A stretch of DNA of 34,303 nucleotides from Candidatus Woesearchaeota archaeon. Lineage in GTDB: Archaea; Nanobdellota; Nanobdellia; Woesearchaeales; UBA10216. Of the stretch, positions 1-8,476 are shown one piece after another. Positions within the stretch are counted from its first letter, which is position 1; every line of letters begins with the position of its first letter. The notes beneath the pieces were generated by a model that did not search any database, was not told the origin of the DNA, and saw nothing but the letters and a program-made list of their open reading frames with translations. The translations under genes were made by a program, and so were the position numbers. The DNA lies in contig JAFGRH010000022.1 of the NCBI GenBank assembly GCA_016935265.1, positions 1-34,303 on the forward strand. The letters run 5' to 3'.

Positions 1-27
1 GAGGAATAACTCCCGCCACAGAAAACC

Positions 28-36
28 TTTTAAATA
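28..36 (+). promoter_or_regulatory. TATA box of the eS1 operon, leaderless start
   Basis: TTTTAAATA is centred 27 nt before the eS1 ATG, and no Shine-Dalgarno sequence lies between them. Archaeal transcription starts about 25 nt after the box, so the mRNA should begin at or next to the start codon. The same arrangement recurs for several first-in-operon genes in this window. Confidence 0.75.
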
Positions 37-58
37 ACCCGCTTTTTTCGTATTTCCC

Positions 59-754
59 ATGGCAGAAGCTAAAACATTGCAGAAGGCAAAGAAGAAGAAA
101 TGGTATCCAATACACTCAAAGCTATTCAATGACGCATTGCTTGGCGAAACCCTCGCCACAGAGGCGAATGATCTGATTGGAAGGGTTGTAAGCGTGAACC
201 TTGCTACGCTTGCAGGCGATGTTAAGAGGCAGTCAGTAAGCCTGCGCTTCAGGATAAGCTCGGTAAAGGAAGGCAAGGTCTATGCAGATGTCATAAGCTA
301 CCTTACTTCAGGCTCTGCGATAAGGCGCCTTGTGAGACGGAATGTTGAGAGGGCGGACATTACATCAGTCTGCGAGACTCTGGACAAGGTTCGCGTTAAG
401 ATTAAGGTTTTCCTGCTTACAAGGTCAAAGACAAGCGGCAGCGTCCTGCACTCACTTCAGAAGGAGTGCCTTGGAATGCTTGCGAAAGAGATCGGAAAGA
501 TTGAGTACGGCGACTTTGTCTGGTCGCTTATTGAGCACAAGCTGCAGTCAGAGCTCAGGAAGGGCCTCAGCAAGATTTACCCTCTTAAGGCTTTTGAAAT
601 CAAGATGTTCAACGTCGTGAGCGGTGAGCAGGCGGAGAAGAAAGCCCCTAAACAAGAAAAGGCTCCTTCTAATGAAGAAGTTAATGTCGAGCAGGAGGAA
701 AAACCCTCTAAAGCAGAGAAGGCTCCTGCGAAGGTGGCCAAAAGTGCGAAATAA
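59..754 (+). CDS. rps3ae: 30S ribosomal protein eS1 (S3Ae)
   Basis: Archaeal/eukaryotic small-subunit protein eS1, which binds near the mRNA exit region of the 30S platform. The N-terminus (KKKKWYPIHSKLFNDALLGET) and the core (GRVVSVNLATL; SLRFRISSVKEGKVYADVISY) are typical of the family. After about residue 190 there is a low-complexity Lys/Glu/Ala/Pro tail of about 40 residues that looks disordered and ends in lysine. The ATG is chosen because it lies 27 nt from a strong TATA box. It is the first gene of an operon: the RimB-like protease gene starts inside its last codons and the RimK-like ligase gene overlaps that one. The proximity to a protein-glutamylating enzyme makes the acidic/basic tail a candidate substrate, which is inference only. 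Confidence 0.95.
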   Translation: MAEAKTLQKAKKKKWYPIHSKLFNDALLGETLATEANDLIGRVVSVNLATLAGDVKRQSVSLRFRISSVKEGKVYADVISYLTSGSAIRRLVRRNVERADITSVCETLDKVRVKIKVFLLTRSKTSGSVLHSLQKECLGMLAKEIGKIEYGDFVWSLIEHKLQSELRKGLSKIYPLKAFEIKMFNVVSGEQAEKKAPKQEKAPSNEEVNVEQEEKPSKAEKAPAKVAKSAK

Positions 755-1088
755 GGCGTTAATCGGCCTGACAGAGCTCGTTAAGTTGGTTAATGGTGAC
801 AAATCTAAAAAAGTTGTTGCCAGAATCGACACAGGCGCCACACAAAGTTCTATTGACACATCACTTGCAACGCGGCTTAACCTCGGCCCGATAATAAGCT
901 CCAAGATTGTTAGGAGCACCCACGGCACAACGATGAGGGCAGTTGTCAAAGCAAGCGTTGTCCTTGCCAAGAGAAGGATACGTGCCAAATTCAATGTTGC
1001 AGACAGGAGGCACATGCGCTACAAGGTCCTTATAGGCAGGAACGTCCTCAGCGGAAAGGGCTTCCTTATTGACCCTGACAAAAAATGA
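744..1088 (+). CDS. RimB-like retropepsin ('ATP-dependent zinc protease' family)
   Basis: A small aspartyl-protease-fold protein of about 114 aa. It shows the retropepsin active-site motif RIDTGATQSSID (Asp29 from the GTG) and a late VLIGRNVL strand, the pattern of the family annotated as ATP-dependent zinc protease (COG4067), which includes Pseudomonas RimB. The ORF track starts at 624, but that N-terminus is the shifted-frame shadow of the eS1 tail. A GTG at 744 sits about 7 nt after GGTGG and gives the family N-terminus. It overlaps the eS1 stop by 11 nt, so translation is likely coupled. It also overlaps the next gene by 4 nt (ATGA). RimB proteins trim or regulate glutamate tails added by RimK, and the pairing here supports that role. 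Confidence 0.82.
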   Translation: MRNKALIGLTELVKLVNGDKSKKVVARIDTGATQSSIDTSLATRLNLGPIISSKIVRSTHGTTMRAVVKASVVLAKRRIRAKFNVADRRHMRYKVLIGRNVLSGKGFLIDPDKK

Positions 1089-2158
1089 AAGCAGCACTGC
1101 TTAGCGGAGGGAGCATAAGCTCAAAGTGGACCTTTGAGGCAATGAAGAAGCACTTTGATGAGGTTGACGACCTCAGGATTAAAAAAATCGAGGTCGTGAT
1201 GGCAGGCAAGTCCCTTGAAGTCCTGTACGAGGGCAAGCCCCTTCCCCACTACGACTGCATATACGCAAAGGGATCTTTCCGATACGCATCTGTGTTGAGG
1301 ACCCTTACCTCAGTCCTTTACGGCGAAACATATTTCCCTCTTACCCCCGTCTCCTTCAGCCTCGGGCATGACAAGCTCCTTACGCATCTTGAGCTCCAAA
1401 GGCACAAGATACACATGCCAAAGACTTACGTTGCCTCAACTGATTCGGCAAAAGCGATACTCGACAAAGTCTCATATCCGATAGTAATGAAGTTTCCGAG
1501 CGGAACCCAGGGCAAGGGCGTTATGTTTGCAGACTCCTTCAGCTCTGCCTCTTCAATGCTTGACGCGCTTGTTGCGCTTAAGCAGCCATTCATAATACAG
1601 GAATACATTGAGACTAGCGGGGTTGACATAAGGGCTATTGTCGTTGGCGATAAGGTTGTTGCATGCATGAAGAGAAAGGCTGTTGAGAAAGAGAAGCGCG
1701 CCAATATCCACGCAGGCGGAAAGGGCGAGCCATACTTTGCAAGCCCTGAGGTCAGGAAGCTTGCAGTAGATACAGCAAAGGCAATAGGCGCTGAGATATG
1801 CGCTGTTGACATTCTTGAGTCGCCGAAGGGTGCGCTCGTTATCGAGGTTAACCTTTCTCCAGGCCTGCAGGAAATAACCACCGCAACAAAGACAGACGTA
1901 GCTTCAAAAATCGCGAAGTACCTTTACGACAGGACTGATGAGTTCCTGTCATCAACAAAAAAGACTGGCGCAGCAAAAATAATGCAGGAGCTTGGCATAG
2001 AAAAAGATGAGGAAAACCCGCTTATAACAACCCTTGACATGCGCTCAGGACGCATACTGCTCTCAAAAATCCTTACAGACAAGACAGGGTTTGACGACAA
2101 GTCTGATGTGGTGATAAAAGCAGAGAAAAATAGGCTCTTAATAGAGAAGTTCAAGTAG
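1085..2158 (+). CDS. RimK-like ATP-grasp glutamate ligase with C-terminal AbrB-like hairpin
   Basis: ATP-grasp ligase of the RimK family, which attaches amino acids (usually glutamate) to a protein or small-molecule carboxylate. Visible motifs are MKFPSGTQGKGVMF (about 135-148), QEYIE (172-176), DIRAIVVGDKVVACMKR (181-197) and the Mg-binding EVNLSPGLQ (254-262). Residues 312-357 go beyond the usual RimK length and resemble a SpoVT/AbrB swapped hairpin: a 'TLD.RSGRILLSKI' segment, then GFDDKSDVVI and RLLIEKF. It overlaps the RimB-like gene by ATGA, and both follow eS1, so one transcript probably carries a ribosomal protein, a ligase and a trimming protease. The substrate is unknown; eS1 or another ribosomal protein is plausible. 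The ligase call is firm and the AbrB call is tentative. Confidence 0.9.
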   Translation: MKAALLSGGSISSKWTFEAMKKHFDEVDDLRIKKIEVVMAGKSLEVLYEGKPLPHYDCIYAKGSFRYASVLRTLTSVLYGETYFPLTPVSFSLGHDKLLTHLELQRHKIHMPKTYVASTDSAKAILDKVSYPIVMKFPSGTQGKGVMFADSFSSASSMLDALVALKQPFIIQEYIETSGVDIRAIVVGDKVVACMKRKAVEKEKRANIHAGGKGEPYFASPEVRKLAVDTAKAIGAEICAVDILESPKGALVIEVNLSPGLQEITTATKTDVASKIAKYLYDRTDEFLSSTKKTGAAKIMQELGIEKDEENPLITTLDMRSGRILLSKILTDKTGFDDKSDVVIKAEKNRLLIEKFK

Positions 2159-3658
2159 CTATTTCTTCAGGTCAGGCCTCCAAAGCCTTCCTATCTTGTA
2201 GCGTTCCTCCCACTCTTTCATGTAAGCCCTGATTGAGTCAGGCACCACATTTTTCAGGAACGCTGACTTGTTCACAAGCTTCTCCATCTTTTCCTCAAGC
2301 CCCTTGCTTAGCTCGGCGTAAAGGTCCTTGTCCGCATAAACCAGCCCTTTCTTCAGCCTCCAGTATGCTGGCGTCCCCCTCGGCGCCAGGACAAGATAGC
2401 CTCTCTTGCCGTTTATCAGCTTTGAGAAGGTATTCATCCCGCGGTGCACGTCCTGGTGGTTGGCAAGGTAAACTCCGCCTTTGGGGCCGCTCGGGTCAAG
2501 TATTATCATGTCATCCCCCTCAATGCCTACGCATATGGCATAGTGTGCCTTGTCGTTTTCTATTGTAGGGAAGACCACTTTCTTCTTGAAATCAACAATC
2601 ACCAGCGCGCCGTCATAAAGCCATGACTTCAGCTCCTGCTTCAGGTCCATTATTTTGTTGACAGGTATCCAGTGGCCGAGCACTTTGCCGTCAGTAACTT
2701 CCTCAATTGCCTGCTTTAGCATTTCAGGGTGCGTGCCTTTTCCGACCTCTGTCCCTGACATTGACGCAATCTTGTCCTGGTCTATCCCCTTGTGGCCGAA
2801 TATTGACAAAACCATCTGCGCGCATGCAGGCCCGCAGTGGCTTGGCCTCTGCTCTACAAAGTGGTTCTTTATCTCCTCAAGGGCGTGCAGCTCAGCCTTT
2901 ATCTTTTCAAACTTCACTTCTTTCTTGAGAAATTCCTTGTTGGGAATCCTGAGAAGATAGCCTGAATCAGTGTTTATTGTCGTGTCTATGTTTGATACGC
3001 TCGTTATTTCGCCTGCCTCGCCGTTAACCACTATCCTGCTGCCCGGCTTGAAATTGCCCACTCCCTTTATGTAAAGCCCTGCTACTGCGTTCTCTATTAT
3101 GCCCCTGAAGCCGAAGAAAGCAAGAAGGGCTATTATTACGAAGGCGCTGTACACGACTACCCTTATGATGGCATTCAGCGCAGAGGACTGGAAGCCAAGA
3201 ATTGACATTACAAGTTCTATGATTACGACGTAAAGGAAAAGCTTCATTACAAACATGATTACCTTAAGGGTCTGCTTTTTTTCGTAAGCCCCCGCATAGT
3301 CAACTATGCCTATGGTGAGCAAGACCCACTCAATCAGGTTTGTTATGAAATTCACAGTTATTATTCCAAGGATAAGCAGCAGTATTGCGGTAAATATGTC
3401 GGGCAGGTAGCTCAGAGCTGTGGTCAGCATGTCGCTTACAGCCCCTGACTTCAGGTAAGCAAGGGCAGCAATTATCGTAAGAGTCATTATGAAATACCTT
3501 ACTGCCTTCAGCTTCCTGTCAACGTCAAGCTTCACAATCTTCCTTCTCGCCCTGTAAATGATAACAAGAATCCTGGTAATGATGTGCGCCAGCGCAAAAC
3601 CTCCGGCAAGTATTATCAGAGAAATTCCGAGTCCCATCCAGGTTTCATCCAAAGCCAT
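2159..3658 (-). CDS. MscS-type channel fused to C39-like cysteine peptidase
   Basis: The N-terminal half (residues 1-250) has about five membrane segments (near 12-36, 53-70, 86-116, 131-153, 160-183), then the MscS pore/beta-domain signature GNFKPGSRIVVNGEAGEI. Residues 265-430 look like a C39 double-glycine peptidase: oxyanion Gln270, SHCGPACAQMVL with Cys275, HYAICVG with His372 and ILDPS with Asp388. A charged helical tail of about 70 residues ends the protein. The peptidase should lie on the cytoplasmic side, where the MscS C-terminus sits. C39 domains usually head bacteriocin ABC exporters, so fusion to a mechanosensitive channel is unusual. The start has GAGG 11 nt upstream. It converges with the RimK-like gene with no gap. 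Tension-gated proteolysis or a peptide-release channel are both guesses. Confidence 0.85.
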   Translation of the reverse strand: MALDETWMGLGISLIILAGGFALAHIITRILVIIYRARRKIVKLDVDRKLKAVRYFIMTLTIIAALAYLKSGAVSDMLTTALSYLPDIFTAILLLILGIITVNFITNLIEWVLLTIGIVDYAGAYEKKQTLKVIMFVMKLFLYVVIIELVMSILGFQSSALNAIIRVVVYSAFVIIALLAFFGFRGIIENAVAGLYIKGVGNFKPGSRIVVNGEAGEITSVSNIDTTINTDSGYLLRIPNKEFLKKEVKFEKIKAELHALEEIKNHFVEQRPSHCGPACAQMVLSIFGHKGIDQDKIASMSGTEVGKGTHPEMLKQAIEEVTDGKVLGHWIPVNKIMDLKQELKSWLYDGALVIVDFKKKVVFPTIENDKAHYAICVGIEGDDMIILDPSGPKGGVYLANHQDVHRGMNTFSKLINGKRGYLVLAPRGTPAYWRLKKGLVYADKDLYAELSKGLEEKMEKLVNKSAFLKNVVPDSIRAYMKEWEERYKIGRLWRPDLKK

Positions 3659-3786
3659 GGCTAAAGTGCCTCTTCATAAATATAAAAATCTTTCTAAGTT
3701 ACAAACTCAATTACTGCCCTTCTTTATTTTTCAGTAGTTAAAAACATTATTATATGCTTTTATTTAAGTACTGCTTAGTGCAAACG

Positions 3787-3794
3787 TTTAAATA
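3787..3794 (+). promoter_or_regulatory. TATA box of the pilus-motor operon
   Basis: TTTAAATA preceded by a purine-rich AAACG that could serve as the BRE. The ATG at 3823 lies 29 nt after the box end, with a GTGG Shine-Dalgarno remnant just before it, so the leader is very short. Confidence 0.65.
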
Positions 3795-3822
3795 GCTTGT
3801 ACTTTATAGTGAAAGTGGTAAT

Positions 3823-6153
3823 ATGCCCATAAAACCCCAGAGCGTAACTACAGAAGCAGACCTTCTGCTTGGACTTCTCAGGCAGGTCAAAGAGATAACA
3901 CTTAAGGAAGCTGCACAGCGGCTTAAAATACCTGTCCCTACTCTTGAGGCCTGGGCTACTTTTCTTGAGGAAGAGGGCGTTGTCTCCATGAAGTACAAAT
4001 TCACAACACCATATCTTTGCTATGTTGAAGAAAAGGAGAAGAAGAAAGTTCCCAAGGCTCCTGTTGAAACAGCCCCCCCTCCTGCAAAAGAGACTGATTC
4101 TTTCCAGGAGATCCACCGCAGGATGCAGGAAATGCAGCAAATGCTTGAGACGATGAACAGCTCTGCGAAGAGCGGGGAGTTTTCCAAGGTGCCTGACTTC
4201 TACACCATAATAATGTCCAACCTTAAGGCGCTTCGCGATTTCATCCTTGAAAAGTCCCACTGGCTCCCGCTTGACAAGAAAGCTGAGTTTGACACTCAGC
4301 TGAAGAGCGTAGAGTCAGGAGCCCAGAGCGCAAGCTCGCTTGTTGACGAGGGCAAGTTCGAAGAGGCACAGTCAGCCTATTCTGAGCTTGTTTCCCTGCT
4401 TGCGAACGTCCTTAACAGCATGCACTCATCATATGATGAAGGAAAGCAGCAGCAGGTTGCTTTGGCAGCAGGCTCAACCGAAATTTCAGAGCTGCTTGAA
4501 AAGGCATATGACCTGATGAAGCAGGGCAAGATTGAGGAGGCAAAGCAGGTTTACAGGCAGCTCGACGGAATCTACAGGAGGATGCACGCGGATTATGCTG
4601 AAAAAAAGCGCGGACTTGAGGGCGATCTTGCAAAGCTGAACAAGGACCTTTCAACCAACATAGACCGCAGGAACATTGCAAAGGTAAAGCAGGGCTCAAA
4701 GGTCATAGAAGGCTTCCTTAATGACTCAAGGAAAGCCATGAAGAAAGAAGACCTTCAGGGAGCAGAAAAGAGCTACCTTGCTGCCAAGCAGGTATTCAAC
4801 TCCCTCCCGCAGGGTTTCCTCACGCAGAAAAGGCACCTTCAGGAAGGGCTAATAAAGGCATATGAGGAGATAGCAGTTGTCCGCGAAAAAGTAATGTCTG
4901 CAAGGTTTAAGGCTGCAGAAATCAGCATATCAGGGCTTCTGAAAAAAATCTCAGATCAGCTTAAGTCAGGGCAGGTGAGAGCTTCTGTTGAAACATACAA
5001 CCAGGCAAAAACAACCTTCGCAAAGATGCCGCCCGGCTTCATAACAGAAAAGCTCGCCCTTCAGGAAAAGCTCATGAGCGCTTACAACAACCTGGTCTCA
5101 ATATACAATGTAAGCTCCTCAAACGAGATGGGGCAGAAGATGAACAGGATAAGGCAGCTCATCTCAAGGATGAAGGCAAGCATAAGGGCTGGAAGCGCAG
5201 AGGACGCATCAAGGACCTATTCAGAAATAAAGGAGATTTACGGCTCGCTGCCGCTCGGCTTCATAAAAGAGAAGACACAGCTTCAGGACGAGATACTGAA
5301 GGAATACGAGCTCCTTGTCAGGATTTCAGGAGAGAAGCTTTCAAAGGACGTCAAATTAAAGGTAGAGGAGATTAAGGAGCTCCTTGAAGAGGCTTTATCA
5401 TACGCCAAGAGGGGCGATTACGACGTTGCAGAGGAGATGTACTCGCAGACAGTCGTTCTTTACAACAAGCTCCCTCCCGGCTTCATCCAGAGCAAAGCAA
5501 TGCTCAGGAGCAAGATGCTTCTCCTTTACAAGGACATAATAATGAACTCTGACAGGACCGCCATGGAGGAGCTTGACAAGGCAGCCGTTGCAAAATACCA
5601 CGAAATAATGAAGATTCTCGTTGAATCAAAGCACCATATTGCAAAGGGGCACTTTGACCTTATTGAGCCTGCTTACAAGAGCATGGTCATGCTGTTCGAG
5701 GAGCTCCCCATAGGTTTTGTGCAGAAAAGCACAAAGCTCTGGGAGAAAATAAAAATAACAAGCGACGAAGTCAAGCTGTACAAAAAAGTTCAGGGTCTCC
5801 CAAGGATTGTCTCAAACTCAGAACTGAGGGCTGCCCTTAACGAAGTTTACAAGCTAAAAAATTACGTGGCAAGGAACTGCATTGAGGATGCAGAGCTGCT
5901 GAAATACGTGGAGGCAAGGTACAGCCAGAACCTCCAGAGGCTCATGGCAAGAAAGCCGAGCCCTCCTTCAGTAGAGATGCAAAGGCCAGCTCATGCGCCC
6001 CTTCCGCACCAATCAACGCATTTTCCCGCCCAGCCTATGGGGCCGCAGCCGCTAACTTCCCCTGCGCAGGAGAAGGAAATGGCGGATTTGCACAGAAAGA
6101 TAGGCGAGCTTCAGACAAAGGCAAGGCCGCAGGTAACCATGCCTGCCCATTAA
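3823..6153 (+). CDS. winged-helix protein with 74-residue helical repeats, pilus-operon leader
   Basis: Residues 10-68 look like a winged-helix domain (EADLLLGLLRQV, then TLKEAAQRLKIP and LEEEGVVSMKY). After a Pro/Lys linker the rest is alpha-helical and repetitive. A motif of the form (L/M)PxGF(I/L)xxK begins at residues 327, 401, 475, 549 and 627, a 74-residue period with one 78-residue step. Degenerate copies (RRMHADY, NSMHSSY) lie at 253 and 199. Each unit holds paired helices like TPR or SPR scaffolds. The C-terminus is Pro/Gln-rich and ends in a short coiled coil. There is no signal peptide or membrane segment, so it is cytoplasmic. It lies 30 nt ahead of the secretion ATPase gene, which suggests a scaffold or regulator of the pilus motor. 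No named family is recognised. Confidence 0.8.
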   Translation: MPIKPQSVTTEADLLLGLLRQVKEITLKEAAQRLKIPVPTLEAWATFLEEEGVVSMKYKFTTPYLCYVEEKEKKKVPKAPVETAPPPAKETDSFQEIHRRMQEMQQMLETMNSSAKSGEFSKVPDFYTIIMSNLKALRDFILEKSHWLPLDKKAEFDTQLKSVESGAQSASSLVDEGKFEEAQSAYSELVSLLANVLNSMHSSYDEGKQQQVALAAGSTEISELLEKAYDLMKQGKIEEAKQVYRQLDGIYRRMHADYAEKKRGLEGDLAKLNKDLSTNIDRRNIAKVKQGSKVIEGFLNDSRKAMKKEDLQGAEKSYLAAKQVFNSLPQGFLTQKRHLQEGLIKAYEEIAVVREKVMSARFKAAEISISGLLKKISDQLKSGQVRASVETYNQAKTTFAKMPPGFITEKLALQEKLMSAYNNLVSIYNVSSSNEMGQKMNRIRQLISRMKASIRAGSAEDASRTYSEIKEIYGSLPLGFIKEKTQLQDEILKEYELLVRISGEKLSKDVKLKVEEIKELLEEALSYAKRGDYDVAEEMYSQTVVLYNKLPPGFIQSKAMLRSKMLLLYKDIIMNSDRTAMEELDKAAVAKYHEIMKILVESKHHIAKGHFDLIEPAYKSMVMLFEELPIGFVQKSTKLWEKIKITSDEVKLYKKVQGLPRIVSNSELRAALNEVYKLKNYVARNCIEDAELLKYVEARYSQNLQRLMARKPSPPSVEMQRPAHAPLPHQSTHFPAQPMGPQPLTSPAQEKEMADLHRKIGELQTKARPQVTMPAH

Positions 6154-6183
6154 ATATTTTTCCCTGGAGATTAAGAGGTGAAT

Positions 6184-7641
6184 ATGGCAGGAGAGAGGGA
6201 TGTCAATACACTTGATTCCTACAAGATAAACGTAAGCGGAATCATAGTGGACGTGACAATCTATACAGAAGAAGAAGAGTCCGTGCCTATTTACAACATA
6301 TCAATACTCAACATAAGCCGCGCTACAAAAATACTTCTTGCCAAGCTCAGGGAGGAATTCGTATCAAGGATAAATGTAGGCGCCATAGAGCTTTCCGAAG
6401 AGACAGGATTTGAGGACATAAAGGAAAGGTTCAAAGAAGAGATTCTCGTTCTCATCAAGAAGTACTTCCCGAACATAGACCAAAGGACTTCAGACCTCCT
6501 TGTCAACCACGTTATCCAGCAGAACGTAGGGCTCGGCAACATAGAAATTCTTCTGAAGGATGCGAACCTTGAGGAAATAGTTATCAACAGCGCAGAGGAG
6601 CCTGTCTGGGTCTACCACAGGAAGCACGGCTGGCTCAAGACAAACGTGATGCTTGACAACGAGGCAAGGATAAGGCACTACGCGACAATAATAGGAAGGG
6701 ATGTCGGAAAGGAAATAACCCTCCTAAAGCCCCTTATGGACGCCCACCTGAAAACCGGGGACAGGGTTAACGCTACCCTGGCGCCAATATCAACAGACGG
6801 CAACACAATAACGATAAGAAAGTTCTCTGAAAAGCCTTGGTCCATAACAGACCTGATAAAAAGCAGGACAATGAACTACGACACAGCAGCATGGGTGTGG
6901 CTTGCGATACAAAACGAGCTCTCCATGCTAATATCTGGCGGAACAGGCTCAGGAAAGACATCAACGCTGAACGCAATTGCAAACTTCTTCCCGCCAAACC
7001 AAAGAATAATATCCATAGAGGACACAAGGGAGCTTACCCTTCCGAACAACCTCCACTGGGTGCCGCTGGAAACAAGGCTTCCGAACCCTGAAGGCAAGGG
7101 CGAAATCACAATGCTCGACTTAGTGGTAAACTCGCTGAGAATGAGGCCTGACCGCATCATAATGGGCGAGATAAGAAGGAAGCGCGAGGCAGAAGTTTTG
7201 TTTGAAGCGATGCACACAGGCCACTCGGTATATGCGACGCTGCACGCCAACAACGCCGAGGAGACAATAACAAGGCTCACAAATGCGCCCATAGAGGTCC
7301 CAAAGGCTGTCATAAGCGCGCTTTCCCTCATCCTTGTCCAGAACAGGAACAGGCGCACAGGCTACAGGAGGACTCTCCAGCTTGCTGAAATAACAAGCAA
7401 GGGGGACGCCGAAGTCCTGATGCAGCTTGATGTTGCAAAGGACACTTTCAACTATATCAAGGCGCCAAAGCGCGTGGTTGAAACGCTTAACCTTTTCACA
7501 GGAATGACCAGTCAGCAGATAGATGACAACCTTAAGGAGAAAAAAAGGATACTGAGATGGCTTGTCGAGAAGGACATAACTGACGTTCACAAGATAGGGC
7601 TCATTGTATCAAAGTATTATGCCGGCAAGCTAAAGATTTGA
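6184..7641 (+). CDS. type II/IV secretion ATPase (TadA/ArlI-like) of an archaeal pilus
   Basis: Hexameric traffic ATPase that powers type IV pilus assembly at the inner face of the membrane. It shows Walker A SGGTGSGKT (about 250-258), the Asp box SIEDTRELTLP (about 277), Walker B RPDRIIMGEIR (about 321) and the His box GHSVYATLHAN (about 346). The N-terminal half resembles the TadA/VirB11 N-domain. The track start is GTG 6178, but that GTG is part of the Shine-Dalgarno GAGGTGA, so the ATG at 6184 is preferred. It is followed by two T2SSF membrane genes, the standard motor set. The class III pilins from 15.2 kb onwards are the likely clients. Retraction versus assembly cannot be told from sequence. 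Confidence 0.95.
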   Translation: MAGERDVNTLDSYKINVSGIIVDVTIYTEEEESVPIYNISILNISRATKILLAKLREEFVSRINVGAIELSEETGFEDIKERFKEEILVLIKKYFPNIDQRTSDLLVNHVIQQNVGLGNIEILLKDANLEEIVINSAEEPVWVYHRKHGWLKTNVMLDNEARIRHYATIIGRDVGKEITLLKPLMDAHLKTGDRVNATLAPISTDGNTITIRKFSEKPWSITDLIKSRTMNYDTAAWVWLAIQNELSMLISGGTGSGKTSTLNAIANFFPPNQRIISIEDTRELTLPNNLHWVPLETRLPNPEGKGEITMLDLVVNSLRMRPDRIIMGEIRRKREAEVLFEAMHTGHSVYATLHANNAEETITRLTNAPIEVPKAVISALSLILVQNRNRRTGYRRTLQLAEITSKGDAEVLMQLDVAKDTFNYIKAPKRVVETLNLFTGMTSQQIDDNLKEKKRILRWLVEKDITDVHKIGLIVSKYYAGKLKI

Positions 7642-7642
7642 A

Positions 7643-8476
7643 TTGGTGGTTGCAATCGATATTGTAAAGATTTTTTTAAGGTATTATCCGGGCTTGAAAA
7701 GAACGCTTAGGATAGCGCATATAAAGGAGACTCCTGAAAAATTTGTAAAGCATTCGCTTCTTCTCTCGCTCTACATTTCAATTGGTATTTGCGGAGCATT
7801 CTTCTTGTTTTTCTCAAAGAGCTTTGACAGCCGCCTTGATGCGGTTGCCCTGCTTCCTCTCGTATTCCTCCTTTCAAGCTTCCCTGTTTTCTTCTTCATG
7901 ATGCAGACGCCCAAGGGCAATATAAGGAAAAGGCAGCGGGAGATGGACAAGTACGTCCTTTTCACAGGGCGCTACCTCCTCGTGAAGATGGAATCCGGAA
8001 CGCCACTTTTCAACTCAATCATAGACGCATCGAAAAGTTACGGCGTATCAGGCAAGTATTTCAAGGAAATACTTGATGACATAGCTGCAGGCACGAACAT
8101 AGAGGATGCCCTTGAAAATGCGCGCGAATACAACTCATCCGCCTACTTCAAGAAGATACTCTGGCAGCTGGTAGCTTCAATCAAGACCGGAACAGACATA
8201 ACAAACGCGCTGAGAAGCACCCTGAAAGTAATTGCAGACGACCAGATAATTGAAATCAAGAAATACGCGAAAAAGCTGAACGCCCTTATGCTTTTTTACA
8301 TGCTCATAGCCTGCGTCGTTCCCTCCCTTGGCGTTACCCTTTTCCTCCTCGTCGCAAGCTTTCTTGAGCTTGACCTCTCGCAGGCTTTCCTCTTTGCAGT
8401 GCTTTTCTTCCTTGCAATGGTACAGGTAATTTTCATCATAATGGTAAGGTCAATAAGGCCGGTAATGGAACTATGA
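7643..8476 (+). CDS. T2SSF/TadC-like pilus assembly membrane protein 1
   Basis: Polytopic platform protein of the archaeal pilus. Two hydrophobic segments lie near residues 40-60 and 68-86, then a cytoplasmic T2SSF helical domain (MDKYVLFTGRYLLVKMESGTPL; TNIEDALENAREY; SIKTGTDITNALRS), then a hydrophobic C-terminal pair (about 215-265). It starts 1 nt after the ATPase stop. The start codon is uncertain: TTG 7643 or GTG 7646 are the only usual codons, and GGTGG overlaps them instead of sitting upstream. The next gene begins in its stop (ATGA), so the pair is translationally coupled and probably forms a heterodimeric platform. Confidence 0.88.
   Translation: MVVAIDIVKIFLRYYPGLKRTLRIAHIKETPEKFVKHSLLLSLYISIGICGAFFLFFSKSFDSRLDAVALLPLVFLLSSFPVFFFMMQTPKGNIRKRQREMDKYVLFTGRYLLVKMESGTPLFNSIIDASKSYGVSGKYFKEILDDIAAGTNIEDALENAREYNSSAYFKKILWQLVASIKTGTDITNALRSTLKVIADDQIIEIKKYAKKLNALMLFYMLIACVVPSLGVTLFLLVASFLELDLSQAFLFAVLFFLAMVQVIFIIMVRSIRPVMEL

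Noticed and set aside
548-1015. 155-aa minus-strand ORF opposite eS1/RimB-like genes
   Set aside because: It is antisense to two well-supported genes and has no ribosome site or family motif.
3775-4260. 161-aa minus-strand ORF over the 5' end of the repeat protein
   Set aside because: It covers the operon promoter and the conserved winged-helix domain in antisense; it is a shadow.
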